Assembly: GCF_910592395.1 (NCBI RefSeq)
Contig: NC_088313.1
Location: 11,510,937 to 11,574,936, forward strand
From: Lineus longissimus
Lineage: Eukaryota; Nemertea; Pilidiophora; Heteronemertea; Lineidae
DNA: 64,000 bases
Direction: 5' to 3'
Positions within the stretch are counted from its first letter, which is position 1, and each line of letters starts with the position of its first letter. Both the position numbers and the translations under genes were made by a program. A model generated the notes under the pieces. That model searched no databases, had not been told where the DNA came from, and saw nothing but the letters and a program-made list of their open reading frames with translations. This document shows, piece by piece, positions 32,957-42,914 of the stretch.

Positions 32957-34982
32957 CATTTGTCACAGACCGGCACGCACATAAGTTAATGAAGACTGTT
33001 GAATACAAGCACGTGACTCATATTTTTGATGTATGGCATGTTGGAAAGGGTGAGTTTTTTTCTCATAGATGATACCACACTTTCAAAAAAATATCAGTAT
33101 TGTTGTTTTGGTTAAGTATTTGTTTTGTTTTGTTAGTAATGAGTGTGTTGAATGATTGATGGATAATCCTATTTTCAGGCATTAAAAAGAAGCTTGAAAA
33201 ATTGGCAAAAAAGTAGGCAAACATAAAGCTGCTCCCTTGGATTCATTCCATCACGAACCACCTCTATTGGGCTGCAGCTTCAAGTGACGGCTGCGTGGAA
33301 GAGTGCATACAAAAGTAGGCATCGTGTACTGTAAATCATGTGGCAGATGTTCACCAAGGTGACCTCTTTCCACAGTGCCTCCATGAAGAGCTAGATGACC
33401 GGGACTGGTTAAAAAAAGGTCAATTTTTGCAATATATTCCTTTTTTTCCTTCACAATATAGTATATGCAGGCCGAATTTGCATGTCAACTTGATGTCCGC
33501 CAAAGTACTATCTGTATGCAAACTTGACATCCTTTGGAAACACTGTGCAGCCAACTTCAATGTTGGAAATTTTACAACTCTACCATGTCTACTGGCATAA
33601 TTGATCATCATCATATATTATGATCATATTCAAATTGAAAACCCTGTTAACTCTTCAGGTTCTAGGCTCCACAAACAGTTTCAGGAAATAGCGATCCCAA
33701 AGAATCTGCTGGCAGACATTGGATAACTTACTATCCCCAGGGGCACAGACCTACTCCTTGGAGTCATATCACAAAGTGGTATGCTACTTTGCCCCCAAAG
33801 CAGTGCACTTTTCATATGCAGCAATGAAAGGAGGGTAAGGGTCTTTCATAAGGTTTATTTGGTAGTGACACATTTTGTTATACTACCACTACCTATGTGT
33901 GCTGATTTGGCTAACAAAACATCGGAAAAACAGCAAAATACCCTGAAATACATGTATTCATCAAAACCATGGAGAGTGCACCAGAGCGCAACTTTTACAA
34001 GATATTACATCATATTACTGCAGTCTCGAGCTTTAAGGCCAGAGAAAATAATCTTATGCGATCTGGTGCTCCGGTCATCAGAAAGTGTCAGGCTACTGGT
34101 TCCCACACAAGACAAGCATACCAACCTATGGTGACCGGGCATTTTCGGTGGCTGGACCAATGTTGTGGAACCAGCTACCTACGGAACCGACATCTTGTAC
34201 TGACCTAACTACATTCAAGGCCATCCTGAAGACTCATCTGTTTGGGAGGGTCTTTGGTCTCTGATCTTTGATCAGTTTCTCGATTATTGTAAAGCGCTTT
34301 GAGCGGAGATCGCACCTCTGGATACAGCGCTATATAAATTTCATTATGTATGTATGTATGCATGGTGACTCAGATCAGCCACTCTTACATTTTTCTTATT
34401 CAGCATCATGGATGGACACTATATATTATATTGCCAGGATTCTACTTGCTGTGATGCATTTTAATGAAAACAGCCAGCGCCAGCAATCGAAACGGAAAGA
34501 TGGAACAGAGCAGTGGTCTGTCTCCTACATGAAGTATGGGAAGGGGCAGCCAATTGGAAAAGAAATCAAGACGCCTGTCACATACGGTAAGGGAATTCTG
34601 AGCAGTAAGTTGTTTTCAATTATTGAAACTGTAGTTTGAATAAAGAATGCATTGGTCCATCCGAACGAGATAATTGGTTGACAGGTCTACCTATACGAGT
34701 ATGTTCAATATGGCAACATCTTTAGGTATGTTTTTGACCCATGATAACAATTGTACAAATTTGTTTGCAGGCTACGTTGAAGAATGTTTGGAGGAAGTGC
34801 TCAAACTAAGGGATGCCGTACCTTTAATCACAAAAGCTGCTGCCCAACTGAAGCAACAGCCCACTCCACCAATGAATATCACCGATACATTCGAGAGGCA
34901 GGACAAAGATGCAGTATTTTTTTATTGCTGCACGGAGGAGCAGATTCAGGAATCTGAACTTTTCCGCATGAAGGTATTGTGA
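32957..34982 (+). pseudogene. THAP/Kolobok-like transposase, catalytic and C-terminal half
   Basis: Pieces join through plausible GT-AG introns. 32957-33049 has VTDRHAHK and IFDVWHVGK (two Asp of the nuclease). 33179-33418 has WIHSITNHLYWAAASSDG, NHVADVHQGDLFPQC and ELDDRDWLKK. 33659-33834 continues SRLHKQFQEIAI and, after a one-base shift, LSPGAQTYSLESYHKVV and FAPKAVHFSYAAMK. 34404-34586 has RILLAVMHFNENSQRQ and WSVSYMKYGKGQPIG. 34771-34982 has YVEECLEEVLKLRDAVP and PMNITDTFERQDKDAV. I recognise the pattern (LSP..QT..LE..H......FAPK...F...M..R..LA..HFNEN) from THAP-linked transposases that I assign to Kolobok. Two in-frame stops in the second piece and the frameshift make it inactive. Its last intron but one holds a LINE tail. 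Confidence 0.6.
34110..34365 (+). mobile_element. LINE 3' tail (RTE/L2-like)
   Basis: The plus strand reads, with small shifts, the widely spread C-terminal LINE motif GDRAFSVAGPMLWNQLP, then TDLTTFKAILKTHLF, then a short 3' UTR ending in TATG repeats (34349-34365). Only the end of the element remains, as expected from 5'-truncated insertion. It lies in the intron of the transposase pseudogene. Confidence 0.7.
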
Positions 34983-34984
34983 AC

Positions 34985-35545
34985 TGAATAAAATCTGCAC
35001 GCTTTCTTCTGTATTGGATAGAGGGTAATCTCTGATTTTCCAACCTTTCTGAATAAGGGAGTTGCCTTAGTACTGTGATAAGCTTTGTTGCTTTCCTTTG
35101 GATCTTTTCTAAACTGATCCTGTGCTCCTTCTTCTTCCTTAGAACTAGAGCCTGGCTACAGTATTCAAGGTGTGGCCTCACTAATGCTATTTATAGTTTC
35201 TTGATTACACTTACGGATGATGATCTGGAGGAAATTAACTTTTTAATCACCCACAGCACTTTTCAGCCTCTGGGGTGTCTAATGGAGATGTTGCATCTTG
35301 AGCTGCAAGATCGAAATCTTGGTAATTGCTACCGGCATGCATGACTTTACTCTTTTTGGTGTTTGGTGACATCAGCCATTTATCACACCAATCTGCAATG
35401 CTGTTTATGTCCCTCTTTAGAGTCAATGATTTCGCCCTCTTCTCTTAGCATCTTAGCTTAGGGTCATCAGCTAACATATTTGAAGGTGAATTGATACTCC
35501 CTGGGATGTCGTAAACGTAGGATACGAATAAGGTTGAGCTAGTGA
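34985..35545 (-). pseudogene. CR1-like LINE ORF2, C-terminal fragment
   Basis: The minus strand shows RPHLEYCSQALVLR, KIQRKATKLI, LPYSERLENQRLPSIQYRR. This is the conserved post-RT segment of CR1/jockey-type LINEs. Upstream on the same strand (about 35250-35470) degraded RT motifs (LADDPKL for FADDTKL, KSKVMHAGSN) are present in other frames. The 5' part is lost. Confidence 0.75.
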
Positions 35546-36888
35546 AAAACCATTCAGTTGTCGGACTCTCTGGGTGTATCCATACAGGAGAGAAACCATT
35601 GAGGTTTGTCAGTATGTTTGACAGTATAAGTCAATGTGTATTTTGAAGTGTAAAAGATAGAAGACAAAAAAACTTGGTTACTTCTCACAGCATGTCATTT
35701 ATTAAATGTCAATGAATGGTGTACACATTTACTCAATTACTGCTCTGGATATTTGAATCCTGTATAGTTGTGATCAACGCTCTCCCATTAAGCTCTGATC
35801 CCGGCAACTACACAAGATGGCAAGATTTTGCGGACTTTTCTTCCAAGACGGTGATACACCCACACCACAAAGCGTCTGTAAGCAATGTATCTGTATATCC
35901 TGAAAATGAAAAATCGAATCTCTTTGTTACATGTACGTATTGTAGATATTGTTGAAATAAGTTATACATCAATGTCAAATGTCCGTCTCACTGAGGTGAT
36001 ATAAATATTATAATGTGAATATATATATGAATCTCTTTGTTACATGTACGTATTGTAAATATTATTGAAATAAGTTATACATCAATGTCAAATGTCCGTC
36101 TCACTGAGGTGATGTAAATATAATGTGTGTGCGTATATATTCTTATATGTTATCATATGATAATGGATGTATTTTGTATAAAAATAATCATGTAAATGTA
36201 AATATGGTGTTAATGATACTTACAATTCTGTGATATTAATTGAAAGAGAATGAAATTATTAAAAAGCTGTATATAACATGACTCCTCTGTGGAAAATAGA
36301 TTATTGCTTGATGACAAGCTACCCATTTCATTCAGGGGACATACGAATCAGGAAAGAAGACATAGCCTACTTACTCATTTACTGGCTCCTCGTCACCTAT
36401 AGGGCCCTGATCCTTTAAATAAATCCAGAAGGAGCATTCTAGAACATGACGATTAAGACAGTTTACATCAAAACCATCATGTTCTAGAATACACCCAAGT
36501 CCCTCCTGAATTTTGCTTTCAATCGGCCCACTCTCCCGACATCACCTGCTCTCCCTGCCAGTAGCCATAGGCAGACAGTTTCCACATTGACACCTGAATA
36601 ATATAAGAGCTTCATTTCAACTTGCACCAAAAACCTTCATCACAGCTGAACATGCGGATATACCCGCTTTGCCTTGGCTTCCAACTACTACACAATCTGG
36701 AAAACCCCGGACCATGAAACTTTTCTGAAGACGTTTAGGTTGAGCTAGTGGTAATAGATGGCACCATATGACCGCGTACTCTGGCGCGCGCGGAATTCGC
36801 ACACGATACGGCATGTACGATAGCCTATACAATTCAATATCAAAACGGCGTAGGCCTATATGTTTCGTTTCATCTTAATCAACTCACC
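35546..36888. other. Intergenic, includes a 113-bp tandem duplication
   Basis: No gene is recognised. 35916-36028 is repeated directly at 36029-36126 with a few changes. A minus-strand frame at 36617-36832 ends VVGSQGKAGISACS and could be an exon, but nothing supports it. Confidence 0.4.
35916..36126. repeat. Direct tandem duplication, 113-bp period
   Basis: Two copies start GAATCTCTTTGTTACATGTA at 35916 and 36029. They differ by a few substitutions and small indels. Confidence 0.85.
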
Positions 36889-36984
36889 AGTTTGAATTAC
36901 CCAAACTGTCGTGCTAGTAATCATCGCCACGGTGTCGCCGGTGATGATCGTCATTGCAGTCACAGACTTCTTAGCAGCCATTTC
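36889..36984 (-). CDS. Candidate first coding exon, unknown
   Basis: The minus-strand ATG near 36982 is in good context (CGACGAAATGGCT). It reads MAAKKSVTAMTIITGDTVAM, then ITSTTVWVIQTG, and reaches a donor GTGAGT near 36888. The segment is hydrophobic enough to be a signal anchor or membrane segment. Neither a family nor a second exon is identified. It could be chance. Confidence 0.25.
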
Positions 36985-37489
36985 GTCGAGAAAATAAAGT
37001 GGTCAGTGTCTCAGCTGTCGGTGCCTGCGCTGGTGCATGAGCGAAGTAATTGAAATGCCGACGTTGGAGAAAACACTGATCGACGCAAATATCAACTACA
37101 TGTACTAGTAAATAGTATATAACCGACAATAACTCTTAATGTCTCTATAATACTTCCATGGTGTGAATTTGGGTAGTAACCAAGGCAGTAACGTTTGATT
37201 GTAAATCTTGGCATATTGACCATGATCTCAGATGCGGTGCTCGATCGCAGGAGCGAAAAATTGGAAAAAAGGCGGGAAACGTATCCGATTTTTCCGTTCC
37301 GGGCCGGGCTTCGTCCGATTTAGATTGTTGTGTTACAGATAGGTAGCTTGTTTTGTCTTTGCTTGTACATGTACTTTTATTTTAGCATGTGATAAGATAA
37401 TGTTTGATATGTTTTGTAACTCGACATTGACGCTATGACAACGAAATATTATTGACGTAGGCACGAGTTTCATAAGGTGTACTTTGATG

Positions 37490-39780
37490 GGTATCAGGAC
37501 ACTTCCCCCCTGGACATTTGCCCCCCGGACTTCTGCCCCCGGACTTCTGCCCCCGGACTTCTGCCCCCGGACTTCTGCCCCCCTAGGACATCTGCCCCCC
37601 GGATTTTTGCCCCCCGGACATTAGCCCCCCTAGGACTTCTGCCTCCCTAGGACATCTGCCCCCCGGATTTTTGCCCCCCGAACATTAGCCCCCGTATGAC
37701 TTCTGCCCCCTAGGACATCTGCCCCCCGGACATTTGCCCCCCGGACATTAGCCCCCATAGGATTTCTGAATACATCTTTTCTATTTATGGTAACGATAAT
37801 TCTATATATAGTAACGTCGCGGAATGCTATTCCGATGCTTGTGAAGGGATAGGCTTGCGTAGCTAAGCCCGAATAAAAAAAAAGTTAGTTGGCGTCCCCC
37901 TTCCTACCCGACAAAGTGCTCGAGAGCCAAAAAAAATGTATATTGCATTTTACACTAGAATGTACACCTACCCGGATTTTATCATGATTCAGATTTTTTT
38001 TTATTTGCTCAGCAGCTATATTTTCAGCCTTAAAATGAATTAAAAAAAACAAAAACACCTCCCCCTACCCACCTCCTCCCAGAAGCAAGGACGCTAACCA
38101 GCTTTTTTTAAAGTGGCCTAATGATACTCCTTTCCTGAGAAATGCCTCTGTCATACAATGTTTCTGTAAATCTATTTTTAGTACATGTACATGTATATCT
38201 GATGTTTTGAAACGTGTTTGTTGTTTGATTAAAATAGAAAACTTCACATGACACCTCCGTCTCCTTCCACCATCACAACCCAAGGAGGATACCGCGGTGA
38301 CGTCACGGCTTTTCCAAGATGGCGCTGCATATTGTAAACAAACTCGATCCACGGCCAAGGGAAAATCAAGTCATCAAAAAAGTTTGATTTTTCGCATCAA
38401 ATCAGAGTTATTAGTACTTTTCTGCTATGAAATAAGTCTTCAGACAATAAGCTATCATTTGAATAATGAAAAGTGCTGTTTTGATGGGGAAAAATAGGGT
38501 TTTTTAAACCAAATAGCCGGGCACCGATCTTCCAAATTAGCGATGGTTTCAAAACAGTCTCCCAGATATGGGGCAATCTCTTCATTATCATAATGGGATT
38601 TGGAGGCATGTTTACAGATTTTACAAGTTCGAGACCTGTCATACCTAAAACTCGCATAGATCCCCATAGATCCCCTCTATTTGTCGAGTTAGCGCCCCTG
38701 TAAGATCATGCATTTTCGGACACTAGAACGAAATCTTCCTGCGGATATCGCGGTTTCGGTGATGATTTAAGGAGAAATTGACTGTTCTTAGAGTTGTATG
38801 GGACAGAAATGAGTTCATACTTCATGAATACATGAATATTTTATGATATGGGCGGGCTTCTAAGTCAAAACAATAACAAACTCAACTGCATCTCTACTGT
38901 ATATTGCGTAGTGCATTGCCTAGTGTATTTCGTAGTGTATTTTAGCGGAGACATTATTTCCGCACTTTGGCCACGCCAAACGTCTTTTTATTAGTGGAAG
39001 TTAATCTGCTCTGTAAATTTTATTTTACACAGGAAGAATCCATACTAGGTATTGCAATATTTCATGTCTATTGGTGTTTTTGTGTACAGGAGCGCACCAG
39101 ACAGTGAGAAGTGGAGATGTGTTCAGTGCTGGTGCTGTCAGTAGACTAAATCTGATTGGCCATAGCGATCACTAATATGGGTCGGGATCACGTGATTTGA
39201 CGTCACCGCGGTATCCTCCTTGATCACAACCAATCAAGAAATGAAGTTATAGTACAGGTCAAAGAAGGTCATCATTATTTAAATTATTTTCTGCTGAAAA
39301 TTACTGAAGGGTGGCCTACCTGCTACCTTCAGTAATTCTGCTACCTTCAGTAATTTTCATTTAAAAGAAATACAGCAATCCTTACCATTCTTACATTTGA
39401 CCTATGGATTGCCCTGGAGTAATGCACATAAGTATGCTCTTAAATCTATTAATACAGGCCAAAGCTGATCATCCTGCTACTCTTGGACTGACCGACTCGT
39501 CCAAGTTCTCTTTGACTGTCCCCGGTGGTAAATGTCCGGGGGGCAGACGTCCTAGGGGGGCAGAAGTCCTAGGGGGGCTAATGTCCGGGGGGAAAATGTC
39601 CGGGGGGCAGATGTCCTAGGGGGGCAGAAGTCCTAGGGGGGCTAATGTCCGGGGGGCAAATGTCCGGGGGGCAGATGTCCTAGGGGGGCAGAAGTCCTAG
39701 GGGGGCTTATGTCCGGGAGGCAAAAATCCGGGGGGAAAGATCCGGGGGGCAGATGTCCGGGGGGCAAATGCCCTAGAATC
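37490..39780. mobile_element. Element with GGAC..TGCCCCC word-array termini, 9-bp duplication
   Basis: The direct repeat ACTTTGATG flanks it at 37481-37489 and 39781-39789. The first 285 bp are an array of 14-19 bp units such as GGACTTCTGCCCCC and GGACATCTGCCCCCC. The last 260 bp are the same array in inverted orientation, and the extreme ends (GGTATCAGGACA and its partner) pair imperfectly. The interior includes the MITE at 38281-39222 and otherwise unrecognised sequence. A 9-bp duplication suggests Mutator-type transposition. Open frames in the arrays only translate the word. Confidence 0.75.
38281..39222. mobile_element. Mutator-type MITE, copy 1
   Basis: Inverted ends CAAGGAGGATACCGCGGTGA are flanked by the 9-bp direct repeat ATCACAACC (38272-38280 and 39223-39231). 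It is 942 bp and nearly identical, in inverse orientation, to 46812-47764. It is nested in the word-array element. Two overlapping frames (70 and 86 codons) are conserved between copies, but so is all the rest of the sequence, so coding is not shown. Confidence 0.9.
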
Positions 39781-40282
39781 ACTTTGATGTATTATGTCAT
39801 TTCGCATATATAAGTTATTGACCAGCTGACCTGCTGACGTGGACTGTTGCTATGCGATTAGAAGATATTTTGGGTCCATACGTGGCCGGGCGGAAGTTCT
39901 GGAATAGCTGTCCGTACGACAACACCTGTACAGGAAACGCTGCCGTTCTCGTTTCTCGTTTATCATCTATCGTCTATTTCGTCTATACAACCCTTATATA
40001 TTTTGGAAGCCCAAGAATTACGTTTTTAAGTAAAGTACAAATAGTGATTTTTCTGTTTTGTCGGATTCACAATCCTGGAGAAACCTGCAGTTCCTTCTAC
40101 AGACGTGCTCTCCAGTAGCCTCCTATCGACTGCTGGATGGGAGCAAGATCCCCGGAAAATACGTAGCTAGCAAACTACAACAGTTGCAACGATAATTAAT
40201 TCGTATTTAGTCAAGCATCGATTGCAATTAATGACAAGCGGAAGCGTCCGTTTCTTGCTGTGTCACTCCGTCTGCGCCTAGT
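39781..40282. other. No recognisable gene
   Basis: An 88-codon frame (39852-40118) shows no domain. It may be part of the Gypsy gag region that precedes the protease at 40283, but no zinc knuckle is visible. Confidence 0.3.
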
Positions 40283-40760
40283 GTGCCGATAACTGTCCAA
40301 GCTAACTCACAGGGATCGACAGTAACTTCTAGCTCAGGGAGCTGTGATATGTGTATGCAAACGTCGTTAGGGCGGATTGATGGTAGACATGTGACCGTAT
40401 TACGGGACTCTGGTTGTATCGGAGTAGTGATCAGGCAGACCTTGGTGAAGGAATCCGATCTTACTGGAGGCGAACAACAGTGTACTTTGGCGGATAGTAC
40501 GATTCGTTCAATCCTGACAGCTATGGTTGATGTTGATACACCGTTGTTTCATGGGCGAGGAAAGGCCATTTGTATGGGAAACCCTGTGTATGACTTAATA
40601 ATTGGAAACATTGAGGGTGCAAGGGGACTATCGAATCCTGACCCTGAGTGGTCGATGACTCAAGCAGTAGTAACCAGAGCGCAAGCTGATAGGGAAGCTC
40701 GTCCAATAACTTTAGGGCGGACTACCTCAGTAGGGTGTAGCGTTTTGGTGTTGGCTAACA
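40283..40760 (+). pseudogene. Ty3/Gypsy protease region
   Basis: The frame contains TVLRDSGCIGVVIR (the Asp-Ser-Gly active site at about 40406-40414), KESDLTGGEQQC, DVDTPLFHGRGKAICM and NPVYDLIIGNIEGAR. This is the protease of a Gypsy group common in marine invertebrates (D[ST]GC.G.V, then YDLIIGN). Past about 40770 a G run and loss of similarity follow. A stretch near 41250-41320 (DSEMVKFERLQQADSAC) resembles the segment before the integrase, so the pol between is missing. The protease would process Gag-Pol in the particle. Confidence 0.75.
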
Positions 40761-41459
40761 TGTACCTGGTATAAACTTATTTGGGGGGGGGGGACAAGTG
40801 TCCCAAAACGCGTCCTTTCTGACTATGGTTGTCATTTGTGTCAGTATGAGTGTTGGTGTGAATGGGTTAATGTTTGGTTTGACTGAGTGTGTGGCAGGAA
40901 GTTACCCAGTGGTTTTCTGAGCACTTCCTGTCTGATGGGAATTTGCTTGGGGTAAGTGTACCAAACCTTTTTAATATACTTGAATTGGTAGATATTCCTA
41001 TGTCCAGTGAAACCAGTTTCGAAGTAGTTACACTTACTCAGTTGGGTTTCTTTGTTTTAGTTTGGGGTAGTGAGCGAGTTTTGTATCAGTTTTGTTGTAG
41101 AAAGCTAGTTTTGCATAGGTCTTTGTGTGTAGTGTACAGTGGTAATGTACATGTGGGAGGACAGGGTATAGTCCTGTATGGCCGTCTTGTATATGCACAG
41201 TGAGTTGATATCTATGACGTCTCAGAGAAGGGTAATAAAGTGTTGAAGGTTGGTCGGCTCGACTCTGAAATGGTGAAATTTGAGCGACTTCAACAGGCAG
41301 ACAGTGCATGCAAAATTCCAAAAACTATTCTATACCGAGCTACTTACTCTCAAGTTACTCCTCATGTATCCATTTTACTCCAAATCGGATCACAAATAGT
41401 CAATAAAAGCGCACAAAAAACCCAACCACCCAACTAGATGTTAATACATGCAGTTGTTG

Positions 41460-41760
41460 CACGTTGTTGTCCACATGTTTCAAAACTTTTTTCACATACA
41501 CCAACACATGTATTTTGAAATTTGCCGAAAACAGAACTTTAGGCCCCTTTGATCCCCTCCCGCCCATCAATTGGCTCCTAATATGGATTACCAGGTATGG
41601 ATTACCAGTAATCAACGAAAATCAATTGCGAGGCCAGCAACAAGATTTTTATCTTCATATGCATATGTGTCCTTATTCTGGGCAAAAACGCGTTCCGAAA
41701 TATTACGAGGTGGCTTATATATACGTCTGGCTTCTTATAAGAGCGAACACAGAGTCACGG
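41460..41760 (+). repeat. Dispersed repeat, inverted partner at 58890-59190
   Basis: About 290 bp containing TATGGATTACCAG, CTTTATTCTGGGC-like and ATTTTGAAATTTGCCGA blocks align with the reverse complement of 58890-59190 at roughly 70-75 percent by eye. No coding or tRNA-like promoter is evident. The repeat class is unknown. Confidence 0.6.
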
Positions 41761-41937
41761 ACATGCGCTATGCTGAAACTGGCTGAAAGTTGGCCACGTT
41801 TGAAGTCCACTCACTGAGTATAGCAATAACTCTAGATCGGGTTAAGCACAGAGCGCGAGATATAGCTATTGCATTTCTATTGTGTTGGGCTATTAAATTC
41901 TCTTCCGCAGAAGTATACTACAGCAGGCTTTTTTGTA

Positions 41938-42912
41938 CAGGGTGTCTCATAAAAAGGGTAATCCGGGCGCAATGGGCTAATATTTTTAAGCTATTCATTA
42001 TACAGCTTTTGACTTGGCAGCCCATAAAAGTAACAGCTATGAGCTTTGTGTTGATACCATTGTGACGTCCATGCAGTCATACATGACTGAGCACCATGAT
42101 CTTCAAAATGACAGGCAGAAATGGACTTGTTCCAAGTTGGGAAATTCTATGCAGTTGGTGTCACACATGGTTCATTGTCAAAGGTGCATTAATTTAAAAG
42201 TGTTATGTCATAACTGGGAGGGGTATTTTCAGGCGCTTATGATGGGCACAGGATGGTGCTCCGGCACTTCTCCTTCGCGCAGTTCAGGAAACATTGACGG
42301 CCACTGCTTTGTTCGGAGAACGAATAATCGCGCGGAACCGCCCAGTGGAGTGGCCACCAAGGTCACCAGATTTGACTCCCTGTGATTTTTTTTCTTGGGG
42401 GTACCTGAAAAACAAGGTTTATGAGACTCCAGCTCAAAGTCTAGCAGAAGTAAGAGCTCGCATAATTCGGGAGGTCGATGAGTTGAGGGAAAATCCAGAG
42501 TTGGTGACACGTGCTATTCAGGATATGTGTCGGCATTGTCAAATGCATCCAAAGAGGAGGGGGTCACGTGGAGGGTGTCGGGGCTTAAATTGTGAAAATG
42601 TTCAATTCATGTGGAATAAAATGTATCTGAAAGAAAGTGATGTGTTGTTGATCATTAAACATTGCTTTCATTCTAAGCCACGTAATGTGGCTTATTGTCG
42701 AGCTTGAATTTCCCTACTTGGAACAATGTGATTTCTACATGTCTTTTTCCAGACCATGGTGCTCAGTCATGCATAACAGGTTGGACGCCGCAATAGCATC
42801 ACCACAACGCTCATAGCTTCTACTTTACTGTGCTGCAATGAGAGAAGTTGTATGGGTTAAAAATACTATAAAAACCCATTTTGCTAGGATTACCTCTTTA
42901 TGAGACACCCTG
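41938..42912 (+). mobile_element. Tc1/mariner-superfamily element, internally deleted
   Basis: Inverted ends CAGGGTGTCTCATAAA and TTTATGAGACACCCTG are flanked by TA (41936-41937 and 42913-42914). It is 975 bp, shorter than a complete element. It contains the end of a transposase. Confidence 0.9.
42280..42560 (+). pseudogene. Mariner-type transposase, C-terminal part
   Basis: The plus frame gives GERIIARNRPVEWPPRSPDL followed by TPCDFFSWGYLKNKVYETP and a helical C-terminal part. This is the signature of an IS630-Tc1-mariner transposase, with WPPRSPDLTPCD carrying the third catalytic residue. The N-terminal DNA-binding region and the first two catalytic Asp are absent, deleted between about 42060 and 42260. 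The frame runs open to 42707. Confidence 0.8.
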
Positions 42913-42914
42913 TA

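Noticed and set aside
38397-38667. 70- and 86-codon frames conserved between the two MITE copies
   Set aside because: The whole MITE is conserved equally, both frames overlap, and no family resemblance is visible.
39404-39619. Open frame ending in GGRRPRGAEVLGG-like repeats
   Set aside because: The repetitive part is the translated GGAC/CCCCC word array.
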